DNA from: an uncultured Lachnospiraceae bacterium | GTDB taxonomy: Bacteria; Bacillota; Clostridia; Lachnospirales; Lachnospiraceae | DNA: 64,000 bases | Direction of reading: 5' to 3' | NCBI GenBank assembly: GCA_910588535.1 | Contig: CAJUOO010000002.1 | Location: 62,001-126,000 of the forward strand | In this document: positions 47,116-56,518 of the stretch, piece after piece | Position numbering within the stretch: position 1 is the first letter of the stretch | Layout of the letters: every line of letters starts with the position of its first letter | Position numbers and translations under genes: made by a program | Notes under the pieces: generated by a model | What the model was told of the DNA's origin: nothing | Seen by the model: the letters and a program-made list of their open reading frames with translations, nothing else | The model's database searches: none

Positions 47116-48477
47116 TTACAGCTCTCTCATAAAAAGATTGGTACTTCCAAATGCCTGAAGAGGAAGCTGATAGGCCGACGTCTGTTCCTTTTTTATCCCA
47201 CATTCGCCCAGCTGTTCTAATATCTCCGCCGGACATTTCTTGTTGGCAACCAGATAGTATGCCTGCGGATAATTTTTTACCGCCTCTTCCGGCGGCAGGA
47301 TTATATGCCCATAAAAGCTTTTTCCCCATTTTTCTCTGTTATTATCACAGACAGCCACGATATTTTCTAGTCGGTTCATCCGCATAAGGCATAGAGCAAA
47401 TTTTGCTGCTTTTCCACTGCCAAATATAACAATCTGCTCTTTATCAGCCATCTTTTTAACAAAATCCCCATATAAGTCATGGTCTGCTTTTGCTTTTATT
47501 TCTATATAATCCTCATAAGACGCCGGCTTTTCTGTAAATAACCGCATCTCAATCCAATGCTGAGGCAGCATCTCCTCTTGTTTTAACAGCCCGTCTTCTC
47601 TGTCTTTTATAATTATCTGACGAAATTCGTCCAGCACAGCAAGAATTGCTTTGTCTGGCTGGCTGTGTTCTCTGTATGTTGTATATGGGGACAATGCCAT
47701 CATCACCGTTTCTCTCGCGAAAAAAGCTCGTCTCGCTCTATCTGTCAATCCGTCCTCTTCCATCCTTTTTCTAATATATTTATATTCCGCAAGATTAAAT
47801 TCTGCAAATCTTGAATTATAGGTGGAGGAGGCCGCGTTGTCTCTTCGATAATGATAGAATAGCTGACTTAAAAACATCCCTCTTCTCAGATTCATATCGG
47901 TTAAATAACGAAAACCACAATCCTGAAAAGCTGCTCCCTTCGTTTCATTGAGCCGAATATGAAATTCACGAAGAAACGATAGCTTATATATACCATTCCA
48001 TATGTAAATATCAGGAGACAGCCTGTTTTCTGTAAAATATTGATAGGATAGTATCTTATCACAATCAGTGAAAGGATATTCCAAAAGATATTGTTCTTTT
48101 TCATAGGGTGTCACTAATGTACAAAAGCCTGCCTTGACATAATCCAACTCTTTCTCTACAGCAGCTTGATATAGAGTTTCATACATATCTGGCTCTATAC
48201 TGTCATCTGTCTCTACAATTCCCAGATATTCTCCCTTCGCGATGTCCATACCCAAATTAACTTGATAGCCATAACTTTTTTTGTCAGAACAAATAAGATG
48301 AATCCGCTGATCTTTGGCGGCATACTCTTTTATTATTTCGCAGGTGCCGTCTGTGGAACCGGCATCGATACATAAAATTTCTATATCAGATAATGTTTGA
48401 TTCATTACACTTTCTATACATTCTCCTATATATGCTACCACATTTAAGGATGGCAGGATAACAGATATTTTCGGCAT
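47116..48477 (-). CDS. GT2 glycosyltransferase with C-terminal Rossmann-like module
   Basis: 453 residues. The GT-A domain starts KISVILPSLNVVAYIGECIESVMNQTL, then EILCIDAGSTDGT and the metal-binding VETDDSIEP. A helical middle is followed by the C-terminal module QIVIFGSGKAAKFAL with VAVCDNNREKWG (about 345-450). The ribosome site is GGAGGTGC. A paralogue of the same layout lies at 49097-50395; two hairpin repeats lie between them. Nucleotide-sugar donor unknown. Confidence 0.9.
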   Translation of the reverse strand: MPKISVILPSLNVVAYIGECIESVMNQTLSDIEILCIDAGSTDGTCEIIKEYAAKDQRIHLICSDKKSYGYQVNLGMDIAKGEYLGIVETDDSIEPDMYETLYQAAVEKELDYVKAGFCTLVTPYEKEQYLLEYPFTDCDKILSYQYFTENRLSPDIYIWNGIYKLSFLREFHIRLNETKGAAFQDCGFRYLTDMNLRRGMFLSQLFYHYRRDNAASSTYNSRFAEFNLAEYKYIRKRMEEDGLTDRARRAFFARETVMMALSPYTTYREHSQPDKAILAVLDEFRQIIIKDREDGLLKQEEMLPQHWIEMRLFTEKPASYEDYIEIKAKADHDLYGDFVKKMADKEQIVIFGSGKAAKFALCLMRMNRLENIVAVCDNNREKWGKSFYGHIILPPEEAVKNYPQAYYLVANKKCPAEILEQLGECGIKKEQTSAYQLPLQAFGSTNLFMREL

Positions 48478-48557
48478 ATTGCACCTCCATTTTCATTATT
48501 AATAACTATAACTTCTTGTAAGATAAGTTTTTTGACATCATTTTCGAAAGAGGTTCG

Positions 48558-48696
48558 TATAGCCAGTCCGCTGTTTTCCTCCGTCACCCCGCTCCCGCTT
48601 AGTGAAAAACGTAACGGATACTAAGCTCGTAAAACACCTCGCTAAGTACCAACGTTTTTCAATAGGTTCCTTGAGGAAAACAGCGGGCTGGCTATA
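48558..48696 (-). repeat. Dispersed hairpin repeat, copy B (inverted)
   Basis: The core at 48579-48675 (97 nt) matches copies A and C in reverse complement. Its arms (48558-48578 and 48676-48696) pair over 21 bp with one G-T. The arm sequence is unrelated to that of A and C, yet still self-complementary. The internal stem reads TACTTAGC/GCTTAGTA and the next GAAAAACGT/ACGTTTTTC. The A-rich tail after the arm is only partly conserved (GAAAATGAT). Confidence 0.85.
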
Positions 48697-48852
48697 CTGC
48701 TTTGCTGAATATTTCACATACGCTGTGATTCTTCATATACTTGCAGCTTTGTGTCTATTTTTTGTATTCATAGATCATCAAATTTTTTTAAGGAAGACAA
48801 TAAAAATTATCTATCAATCCTATACAAGCAGAGATACAGCGTGTTTTGCCTT

Positions 48853-49080
48853 ATCGATAAAAACAGCCCGGCGAACTGCCTATGGTCCTCAAGGAACCTA
48901 TTGAAAAACGCTGGCGCTTAGCAAGGTATTATCGAGCTTAGCGTCCACTGCGTTTTTCACTAAGCGAGAGCAGGGTGACGGAGGACCATAGGCAGTTCGC
49001 CGGGTGGATCTCTCCAGAAAATGATACAGCAAATTTTTAACAGCAAATAAAGTATAACACTTACAAAAAAGTATACAAAA
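48853..49080 (+). repeat. Dispersed hairpin repeat, copy C
   Basis: The core is 48888-48983 (96 nt). The arms 48867-48887 and 48984-49004 pair perfectly over 21 bp. The tail AAAATGATACAGCAAATTTT continues to about 49080 as in copy A. Copies B and C face in opposite directions, 170 nt apart. Together with flanks they fill the whole 620-nt gap between the two GT2 genes; no gene is visible there. Confidence 0.85.
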
Positions 49081-49096
49081 TGGCATAGAACAACGC

Positions 49097-50395
49097 TTAT
49101 CCAAAGCAATTCTTATATGTTTTCACATGCAAAAATCTTTCTCTAACTAAAATCTGTTTCATTTCCTTATATGCTTCTGAATCTTCTTTTACTGCAAGAA
49201 TTACCAAACTATTATCTTTATATAATGAGAAATCTGTTATCTCCTTAATTTGCTCACTGTACAAATACTCTTTTTTCTTATGTAAATCGGTCACAGCTAA
49301 TTCAATTTGCAGATCTTTTATTTTTTTTAATTGACAATATGCCGATCTCCCATAGCTTCCCGCCCCATATATAATAACATGATGAAATCCATCAACTGAT
49401 TTTCGAACTCTCTCTTCCTTTCTCAACAAATTTTCTACATATTTCTCTGGAGAATGACAGATCTGACTCAGACTATTTCTTTCTAATTTAGAAAACCATT
49501 CCCATGTTATCTCGCCCTGTTCATTATATTTTTTATACTCCTCTGCTATCATTCTCGCCAATTCCAGCTTATACTGCACCGCAGTCTTTTCTAATGTATA
49601 CAAACAGCCTTTTACTCGAAAATGGTAGCATATCTGATATAACTTTCTATCCTTTTCCTGATGCCTTTCCAAAAAATTATGTATATAATCATATTCATTT
49701 TTCATGGCATATACTTTCTGTGTACTGTGAATAGATGAATTAGGATTATCCTGTTTATATCTATAAAACGCCTGATCTAAAAAAAATACCTTTTTCGCGA
49801 AATAAAAAGTCTGAAACCAAAATCCATTGTCCTGATAAGATGCTCCCGACGTTTCATTGTATTGAATTTGATTTTGCAACAAAAACATCCTGTGATATAA
49901 AGCGTTCCATGTAAATTTCTCTAAAAAATAAGCTTCCAGCTCCTTATTAGGTTCTATTACTCTATTGTACATGCTTTGATTTTTTGTTAATCTATGATAC
50001 TTTATCCCTTCTGTTCCATCTTCATGATCCCATAAATCATAATAATCTGTCTTTACCATTTCCGCTTGATGTTCTATAGCACAACAATACATACTTTCAT
50101 ACATGTCACTTGCTATATAATCGTCACTCTCCACAATGCCAATATAATCTCCATGTGCCATTTGGATCGCTTGGTTCATAGTATTGCCATAACCAGTATT
50201 CTTCTTATGCACCGCTCTTACCCTATGATCTCTTTGAGCATACCGATCCAATATCACCCCTGATAAATCTGTGGAACCATCATCCATACCTATTAATTCA
50301 AAATCTGTAAAGGTCTGGTTTAAGATACTATCCAAGCACTTTTCCAAATATTCTTCAACATTATAAATAGGTACAAGTATTGAGATTTTTGGCAT
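49097..50395 (-). CDS. GT2 glycosyltransferase with C-terminal Rossmann-like module
   Basis: 432 residues. The GT-A domain has KISILVPIYNVEEYLEKCLDSIL, ELIGMDDGSTDLS and VESDDYIA with the D-D metal site. Residues about 340-430 form the Rossmann-like module (HVIIYGAGSYGRSAY). The ATG overlaps the stop of the GT8 gene (TAATG). It is AT-rich compared with its relative at 47116, as is all DNA to its right. Stop at 49097 lies 17 nt from the tail of repeat C. Confidence 0.9.
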   Translation of the reverse strand: MPKISILVPIYNVEEYLEKCLDSILNQTFTDFELIGMDDGSTDLSGVILDRYAQRDHRVRAVHKKNTGYGNTMNQAIQMAHGDYIGIVESDDYIASDMYESMYCCAIEHQAEMVKTDYYDLWDHEDGTEGIKYHRLTKNQSMYNRVIEPNKELEAYFLEKFTWNALYHRMFLLQNQIQYNETSGASYQDNGFWFQTFYFAKKVFFLDQAFYRYKQDNPNSSIHSTQKVYAMKNEYDYIHNFLERHQEKDRKLYQICYHFRVKGCLYTLEKTAVQYKLELARMIAEEYKKYNEQGEITWEWFSKLERNSLSQICHSPEKYVENLLRKEERVRKSVDGFHHVIIYGAGSYGRSAYCQLKKIKDLQIELAVTDLHKKKEYLYSEQIKEITDFSLYKDNSLVILAVKEDSEAYKEMKQILVRERFLHVKTYKNCFG

Positions 50396-51786
50396 TATAC
50401 TTCACTCTCCTTTAGCAGCCAATCCTTCAGATAATATCTCTCTGTCCAACCCATATCCTCAGATATCTCAGCCTGCATTTTTTCAAATTGGCTTGGTGTT
50501 TCCTCTCTGTCTTTATCAATATATTCTTTATAAAAAATATCTTCTATCTCTTTTTGGTAGTATCTTTTATCTAGATAAAGATAATATTCTCTTGTCTTTG
50601 TCTGATAACAAACAATATCTCTCTCTTGTATGCCTTCAGCCAAAAGCAGTTTTTTCATTTCCTCTTTTCTATTTTGACTTACAATAAGAAAAAGCACTCT
50701 ATCTCTATTTTTCACTGCGTTCTGCAACGAAATCACCTTTATATTATGATAACTCTCCCCTTGTTTTTCTGTATTATTATCACAAAAATATAGAGAATAA
50801 TCTCCCAACTTGCATATCCAATCACATACTTCTTTGCTATATTTTGTATATCCGAAAATCATTATTGTCTTATACCCTCTACATCGCTCAATATAATATT
50901 TCCATTCATTCTGCTCTTCTAGCTTTTCTACTTTTTCAATAACTGATTTATATTCATCTGTTTCCATCCATATAGAAGCAATCTGCCACCATTCTCTATT
51001 TGCCCAACAAAAAAATCTCTCCCATGGTCTTATAAAAGGAGTTGCATAGTGAATAATTCCTGATTTTTTTATAAACATCTGTACAGTCTGTTCACAGATA
51101 CCTTTTTTTCTCAGCTCTGTTATCTGTCCCATAAATAAGGTAAACAAATTCCATTTCTGCGGCAAATGTTTGATTTTTTTATAACAACATACATTTAATA
51201 TATCCTGATCTTCATATGCATATTTCTTTTCCAAATGGCTGAGAAAAATCTTTTCTATCCCTTCTCTTCGAATTAAATCCAAATTAATAAGAAGAACACC
51301 TGCATTGATATAATGTTCCATTGAGGGGATTTGTGTTTTTTGACGTCGATCCTCCCTTTCTTTTTCAGTCATCATATCAATCCAGATATCTCTGCATCCC
51401 GCAAGATAATATTCCCGTATATCTGTCTGAAATAATTCTGAAAGATCCTCTGTAACAATAATATCTGCATCCAGATAAATACATTTTTCTTCTTGTAGCA
51501 TAGAGCCTAACAGAAGACGATAAAACGTTGCTTTTGTTACATGACTATTACATATCTCAGCGTTAGCTAGCTTTTGTGTATTCACTATTAATATCTGCAC
51601 GTGAATATTTTGATATTTAAGATGGAGGCGCTCTATCCAATCTTCTAAGCTTACAGAATTTTCCTTTACCATAATATAGATATCATAAAATGTATTCTCC
51701 CGCGAACTCTCTGCCAAGGATGTAATTGCAATACATGTATAAAATATATAATTACTGTCTGTCGCAAATACTACTGGTATCCTCAT
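50395..51786 (-). CDS. GT8 glycosyltransferase with C-terminal Rossmann-like module
   Basis: 463 residues if it starts at ATG 51786, where the conserved strand RIPVVFATDSNYIFYTCIAI begins; a GTG at 51834 would add 16 residues, and neither start has a strong ribosome site. GT8 features are the DxD in CIYLDADIIV, the region LAGCRDIWID, and ILNVCCYKKIKHLPQKWN. The end (about 335-420) is the Rossmann-like module with KTIMIFGYTKYSKE and YFCDNNTEKQGE. GT8 enzymes are retaining galactosyl- or glucosyltransferases. It overlaps the upstream GT2 gene by 35 nt. Confidence 0.87.
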   Translation of the reverse strand: MRIPVVFATDSNYIFYTCIAITSLAESSRENTFYDIYIMVKENSVSLEDWIERLHLKYQNIHVQILIVNTQKLANAEICNSHVTKATFYRLLLGSMLQEEKCIYLDADIIVTEDLSELFQTDIREYYLAGCRDIWIDMMTEKEREDRRQKTQIPSMEHYINAGVLLINLDLIRREGIEKIFLSHLEKKYAYEDQDILNVCCYKKIKHLPQKWNLFTLFMGQITELRKKGICEQTVQMFIKKSGIIHYATPFIRPWERFFCWANREWWQIASIWMETDEYKSVIEKVEKLEEQNEWKYYIERCRGYKTIMIFGYTKYSKEVCDWICKLGDYSLYFCDNNTEKQGESYHNIKVISLQNAVKNRDRVLFLIVSQNRKEEMKKLLLAEGIQERDIVCYQTKTREYYLYLDKRYYQKEIEDIFYKEYIDKDREETPSQFEKMQAEISEDMGWTERYYLKDWLLKESEV

Positions 51787-53128
51787 ACGCTTGGCCAAAA
51801 CATCGAATTGCTTCCAGCCGTATCCCCCTTTCACACAACCATTCCCTGACCTTTTTTTGAATTTTTTTATTTTTGATTGTTATTATAATATAGTCAAAAG
51901 ATATCCGAAAAATATTCTCTGGATCCTGTACCAAAAATTCACTCTCCGTATAATCCTTAAAACATCGATCCACCACAATCAACTCTTTGCAATAACCACT
52001 TTTTGATAGCTGGGAATAATAATCTTGGCCTATTGTACCCGCTCCATATAAAATAACAACTTTATTTTTTTCTATTAAATTATATGGGAACGTCCAGCCC
52101 TGCATTTTAAAGTTTTGTATTTCAGCATTTTGCTGTGTCCAATGATAAAACAAATATTCTTCAAAAGAACTATCAATTATTCTCTTATATTCTTCATAAT
52201 AGTAATTCTCAAATTGTTCCTTATCAGGATAAGTTAAAATATGAAAGACAGGCTCTGCTTGTTCTCTTGTATAATGAAAACATTTCTTTAATGCATGGAA
52301 AGATGACATTGCTCCCAGATAATAGATTTGAAATTCCAGCGCAAATACTAAAAAACTCTGCTGAAACCGCTGATAGAGCTTTTGCTGTTCTAATTCATTT
52401 TTTATTGAAAATAACATAGTATAGCCATTGATCCAATTTTCATCCATTGTATTAGACAAGGACTTCCCATTTCTTATTCTATGTACGGCTAATTTTTCTT
52501 TTACAAAACCTATTCTTTGTGCTCTGGCAAGCAGCATATACACAAAAAATCCATCCTCAGAAGAACGAAACTCCTGAAATTTATACCCTGTATATTTTAC
52601 ATATTCTGTCAAAAAAAGCTTGTCCCACGCCCAGCCCTTTGTAATCTGAAAAATTGCTGCATGTTTTAGAGCACTGCCTGAAAAGAAAGTACTATTACCA
52701 AGAAGTGCCTCTTCTCTCTCAAAATGCTTTATGATTCTTTTATTAGAAATAGAATCAAAACAATTATATTCGCAGATAACCACCTCCATATTCTGTTCCT
52801 CTGCGCTCCTATATAATTTCTCCAGCATATCAAGACTATAATAATCATCTGCATCCAAAAAGGCTAGATACTTCCCTTGCGCCTGTTTCATACCATTATT
52901 CCGCGCTACACCGGCATATTGATTTTTCTGTGAAATAATTTTAATTCTCGAATCTTTTTGTTTATATCTTTTTAAAATTGAAACCGTATTATCTGTAGAA
53001 CCATCATCAACACAAATAATCTCTATCTCATTTAAGGTCTGATGACATACACTATCTAAACATTGTTCTATATAATCCTCTTCGTTATAGGCCGCAATAA
53101 TTACTGATACCTTTATTTGATTATCCAT
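51752..53128 (-). CDS. GT2 glycosyltransferase with C-terminal Rossmann-like module
   Basis: 458 residues from ATG 53128 (ribosome site AGAGAAG); an upstream in-frame start adds 13 residues. The GT-A domain has VSVIIAAYNEEDYIEQCLDSV, IICVDDGSTDNT and AFLDADDYYS. The module at about 355-450 reads KVVILYGAGTIGQDYY and IVVDRCFKDYTE. It is one of three GT2 proteins of this layout in the cluster, and it overlaps the GT8 gene. Confidence 0.9.
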   Translation of the reverse strand: MDNQIKVSVIIAAYNEEDYIEQCLDSVCHQTLNEIEIICVDDGSTDNTVSILKRYKQKDSRIKIISQKNQYAGVARNNGMKQAQGKYLAFLDADDYYSLDMLEKLYRSAEEQNMEVVICEYNCFDSISNKRIIKHFEREEALLGNSTFFSGSALKHAAIFQITKGWAWDKLFLTEYVKYTGYKFQEFRSSEDGFFVYMLLARAQRIGFVKEKLAVHRIRNGKSLSNTMDENWINGYTMLFSIKNELEQQKLYQRFQQSFLVFALEFQIYYLGAMSSFHALKKCFHYTREQAEPVFHILTYPDKEQFENYYYEEYKRIIDSSFEEYLFYHWTQQNAEIQNFKMQGWTFPYNLIEKNKVVILYGAGTIGQDYYSQLSKSGYCKELIVVDRCFKDYTESEFLVQDPENIFRISFDYIIITIKNKKIQKKVREWLCERGIRLEAIRCFGQAYEDTSSICDRQ

Positions 53129-53184
53129 CAATTTCTTCTCTTTCTTTATATAAAATGAAATACTCAACTTTATAAAACGCTTGA

Positions 53185-54612
53185 CTATAATACTTCAAAA
53201 ACTGGTAATTCTTTTATCTTTAAATGCTGTTTTAATAACCAAACCGTAAGCATCCGTTCTGCAAAGAAACCTATTACACGTTTACTATATGGATCATACT
53301 TTGAAATATCAATTTTATGAGCTGCTTCGATCAAAAAAGAAAATAACCATTCACAGTATTCATCAAATATACCTTTCTTTGTCAGAAACATATTATATAA
53401 AAAAACTTTATGTCCATTCATTACAGTCTTACATGCATCTATATAATCAGGCTGATTCTTCTCTAAAGACTCAAAAATAACTGCCTTTCCTCTTTCAAAT
53501 GCACATTTTTGAATGGAATATTTAATACATTCCTCAATGTTATAAATATCTGTAGATCTAATACAGGAAGTTATCATATCATAATCCTGAAATATCCTGT
53601 CAATAGAATTTATATCTAATATATTTTCCCTATTTCTAAGATCACTGTTTAAAAAATATCTTCGATAATGATTAATACCGACAATATCATGCTGCGTATT
53701 CTTCCAAATCCAATAAATAGCTGTACATTCATTTAACTTTTCATTTAGATATGAAATATTCTCCCCCGTCTTATCTGTGACAGCTTTTTGTTCAGGAGAA
53801 TAATTTCCCACATAAATCGGAACATACAACTCATCATTAAACACATTATATTTTTTATGTGTCACCACATAAATTTTTGTATTTTTATTATCTTTTTTGA
53901 CTTTCTTTCTTCTATTAACTACCCTAACACAACAATCTTTTGTTAGGTAAGTTTTTATGCTACCATATTCTTCTAAAAAAGAAAATTTAGATTTTTTCTC
54001 CCAGTAAGAAGAAAATATAATAATATATTCAGAATTGCTCCGTCTTATATATTCCTCAAAATAAGTATTAGTGTCGGTAATTAATATAGCATCATATTTC
54101 TTATCTGCTACATCCAAACTCTTATAAATATTATTATAGATATTATAATAAAATAAGTATTTTGCCTCTCCAATACCATCAATTACAATTTCACTGTTTA
54201 CAAATTCTTCTTTTGAATAATACATTCCAGTTAAATTTTCAATATTTATATCTAACAGGCTGCTAATTCTATACCTTCTTATCAAATCATTCAGCACAGC
54301 AAGACTATCTGAGCCTATAACCGGACTATTTTTTATTAAGACTTTATAAGAAACAATTTGCTCTTCTTTCACAAAAAGATTACCAATTAAATTCTGTTTA
54401 ATATCTTCAAAATATTTTAAATTAGTGCATATAACGATATAATCATATTGCATAAGAGGAATTTCAGAAGGATTGATCATTATTGTTCCATCCTCTCGAT
54501 AGCTTCTTTCTATTTTTTTGTCCGCAACAGCGATAATATCAACGTCTTCAAATAAATCTCTAAACTTTTGATAAACAGCTCCTTTTCCATAAATAATGAC
54601 CCTTCTTTTCAT
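53185..54612 (-). CDS. DUF4422 glycosyltransferase with N-terminal Rossmann-like module
   Basis: 475 residues. The N-terminus (about 1-95) is the Rossmann-like module (RRVIIYGKGAVYQKF, IIAVADKKIERSY). A central stretch of about 150 residues is not recognised. From about 250 the DUF4422 domain shows IYVVTHKKYN, YVPIYVGNY, TGENISYLNEKLNECTAIYWIWKN and VGINHYRRYF. DUF4422 proteins occur in capsule and O-antigen loci and are predicted glycosyltransferases. The ribosome site is AGAGGATAAT. Confidence 0.87.
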   Translation of the reverse strand: MKRRVIIYGKGAVYQKFRDLFEDVDIIAVADKKIERSYREDGTIMINPSEIPLMQYDYIVICTNLKYFEDIKQNLIGNLFVKEEQIVSYKVLIKNSPVIGSDSLAVLNDLIRRYRISSLLDINIENLTGMYYSKEEFVNSEIVIDGIGEAKYLFYYNIYNNIYKSLDVADKKYDAILITDTNTYFEEYIRRSNSEYIIIFSSYWEKKSKFSFLEEYGSIKTYLTKDCCVRVVNRRKKVKKDNKNTKIYVVTHKKYNVFNDELYVPIYVGNYSPEQKAVTDKTGENISYLNEKLNECTAIYWIWKNTQHDIVGINHYRRYFLNSDLRNRENILDINSIDRIFQDYDMITSCIRSTDIYNIEECIKYSIQKCAFERGKAVIFESLEKNQPDYIDACKTVMNGHKVFLYNMFLTKKGIFDEYCEWLFSFLIEAAHKIDISKYDPYSKRVIGFFAERMLTVWLLKQHLKIKELPVFEVL

Positions 54613-54629
54613 ATTATCCTCTCACATCA

Positions 54630-55787
54630 TTACTTGCTAATTCGTTCCGTATAATACCTTATATAATCCTCTGCCATTCTTTCCATTGAATAATATTTAG
54701 AATATTCAGTTATATAGTTCTTGTCCCAATCCTTTTGATACCACCTTATCATTGCATTAGCAAGCTCCTGATCACTTCTCTCCTTTGCCAGACAAACCAC
54801 TTCTTCATCATTGAGATCCATCGCACATTCTGAGTCAGAAAACATAATAACTGGGAGACCATATGCTATTGTTTCCAATGCAGCGATACTCAAGCCTTCT
54901 GCATAACTTGGCATAATCAATCCCTGTGCTATGGAATAATATTTCTTTATTTCTTCATTATTTACTGCTCCTATATATATCAAGGAATCTTGCAATTTAG
55001 CATAATGGATGCTTTCCTGTAATGCACCGTTCATAGAATCTAGTCCACAGAATACAATTTTTATATTATTTTGCATTGCCTCAGGCAGCAATTGAAATGC
55101 TCTCACTGCCTGTATCTGATTTTTTCTCTCCACTATCGTGCCAACACACAACAATACCTTTTTATTAGAAAGAGCATATTTCTCACACAGATTACTTACT
55201 TTCAAATCAGGAATAAAGTCTGTTCCATTTTGAATTATCGTAATATTATTAGAAGAAATAAAGGGAAAATTTTGAAGAATTTTGTTTTTCATTCCAGTAC
55301 TCACAGCTATTACTTTCAGATCTGGTATATGATAGAGCTTTTCTTGCCATTCTATATTTTTATTATATTGTCCGAATTTTTTATCTCTTGATATAAATAA
55401 ATGATCTGTATACACATAAGGAATATTTTTTTTGATGCATACTTCAATACAAAGCTGCATTAATTCTCCTATTCCATGAAAATTAACAATATCTGGATTT
55501 ATTTTCTTAACTGCTAATTCAAATTTCTGTGCCATATTTTTGATATATTGCTCATCTCTAACTTGATCCGTATCTTCTTCATTTACTTTAAAATCCGTCC
55601 CAACAATAGTAATATTATCTACTGTCTGCTCTGACAGCCAGCACTTCCCAATAAATAGATAGGATTCTGCTTTCCTTCCAATATATTCACAAATATTTTT
55701 TATTACCAATCCTCCTCCTGTGTAGTTTTTGCTAAATTCCTTTATCCGGCTATCATAAATTGTCCATGCCATAGATAAAACTTTCAT
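54630..55787 (-). CDS. GT4 glycosyltransferase
   Basis: 385 residues, GT-B fold. An N-terminal acceptor domain is followed by ALSNKKVLLCVGTIVERKNQ at the start of the donor domain. The GT4 signature PSYAEGLSIAALETIAYGLPVI contains the E-x7-E motif. It is retaining and uses an NDP-sugar of unknown type. The ribosome site is AAGGG. It is 18 nt upstream of the DUF4422 gene. Confidence 0.92.
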   Translation of the reverse strand: MKVLSMAWTIYDSRIKEFSKNYTGGGLVIKNICEYIGRKAESYLFIGKCWLSEQTVDNITIVGTDFKVNEEDTDQVRDEQYIKNMAQKFELAVKKINPDIVNFHGIGELMQLCIEVCIKKNIPYVYTDHLFISRDKKFGQYNKNIEWQEKLYHIPDLKVIAVSTGMKNKILQNFPFISSNNITIIQNGTDFIPDLKVSNLCEKYALSNKKVLLCVGTIVERKNQIQAVRAFQLLPEAMQNNIKIVFCGLDSMNGALQESIHYAKLQDSLIYIGAVNNEEIKKYYSIAQGLIMPSYAEGLSIAALETIAYGLPVIMFSDSECAMDLNDEEVVCLAKERSDQELANAMIRWYQKDWDKNYITEYSKYYSMERMAEDYIRYYTERISK

Positions 55788-55807
55788 TTCTACCCTTTTT
55801 CCTCCTA

Positions 55808-56472
55808 CTATTCCTTTACTATATACGATGGTTTACCATGAGAAAAAGGAAATTTTTTTAGAAGTATTTTCTTATCTGCAAAAAATTCCTCTATTGCTAA
55901 TGTCTCTCCCTCTACAACAGCATAATCATCAAATATAATTACCCCCCCCGCACGACTCGATCGAACATTTCCTCCAAGCCTTTCTTAGCAGGCTCATATA
56001 CATCTGTGTCAATATGCAACAATGCTATTCTCTCACTTGGATTTTCTAATAAATACTGATCAACCGTATCCATAATATTTCCTTTTATTAATTCAACATT
56101 ACTTATCTTTTTCAAAGCTAGACTTTTATAAAGATCCTCCTTTGACAAAAATTCTCCTTCAAATTGAGTATTCCATGCTTCTACAAATTCTTGATCACTC
56201 TTTATTTTATCCGCCATCGGAAATTCATCAAACATATCAAAACCAACAATTCTTCTTGAATTTTCATTTTCTAATAACTCTCGAAACGTACAAAATTGTA
56301 TTAAGGAGCTTCCTTTAAATACTCCTAATTCTATCACACTTCCCGGCAATTCAATAATCTTCTTATACAGCTCATAATGCGCCATAATATTTCCAAAACG
56401 ATATGGATCAGACGTTAAATAAAAACCATTCTCATAATCAAAAGTTTTTTCCTCTTCATATTTTCCTATCAT
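55808..56472 (-). CDS. TylF-family O-methyltransferase, frameshifted at a G8 tract
   Basis: From ATG 56472 (ribosome site AGAAGGAGATACT) the frame encodes a SAM-dependent methyltransferase: VIELGVFKGSSLIQF, RIVGFDMFDEFP, and LLHIDTDVYEPAKKGLEEMF. At a run of eight G (C8 on the plus strand, 55942-55949) it stops early at 55939. With nine G, or six, the frame continues VIIFDDYAVVEGETLAIEEF to a stop at 55808. That restores the family motif with the catalytic DDY, giving about 221 residues. So the gene is either phase-variable and off here, or has a sequencing error. Its substrate is probably a glycan sugar. Confidence 0.85.
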
Positions 56473-56518
56473 AGTATCTCCTTCTGTAAACATAGAAACA
56501 TATCCATTCAATTTTCAA

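Noticed and set aside
47063..47329. An 88-codon minus-strand frame overlapping the GT2 gene end
   Set aside because: It lies in another frame of the GT2 gene, has no ribosome site and no recognisable motif.
48602..48904. A 100-codon plus-strand frame across repeats B and C
   Set aside because: It consists of the hairpin repeat read through; arms and loops change between copies without regard to frame.
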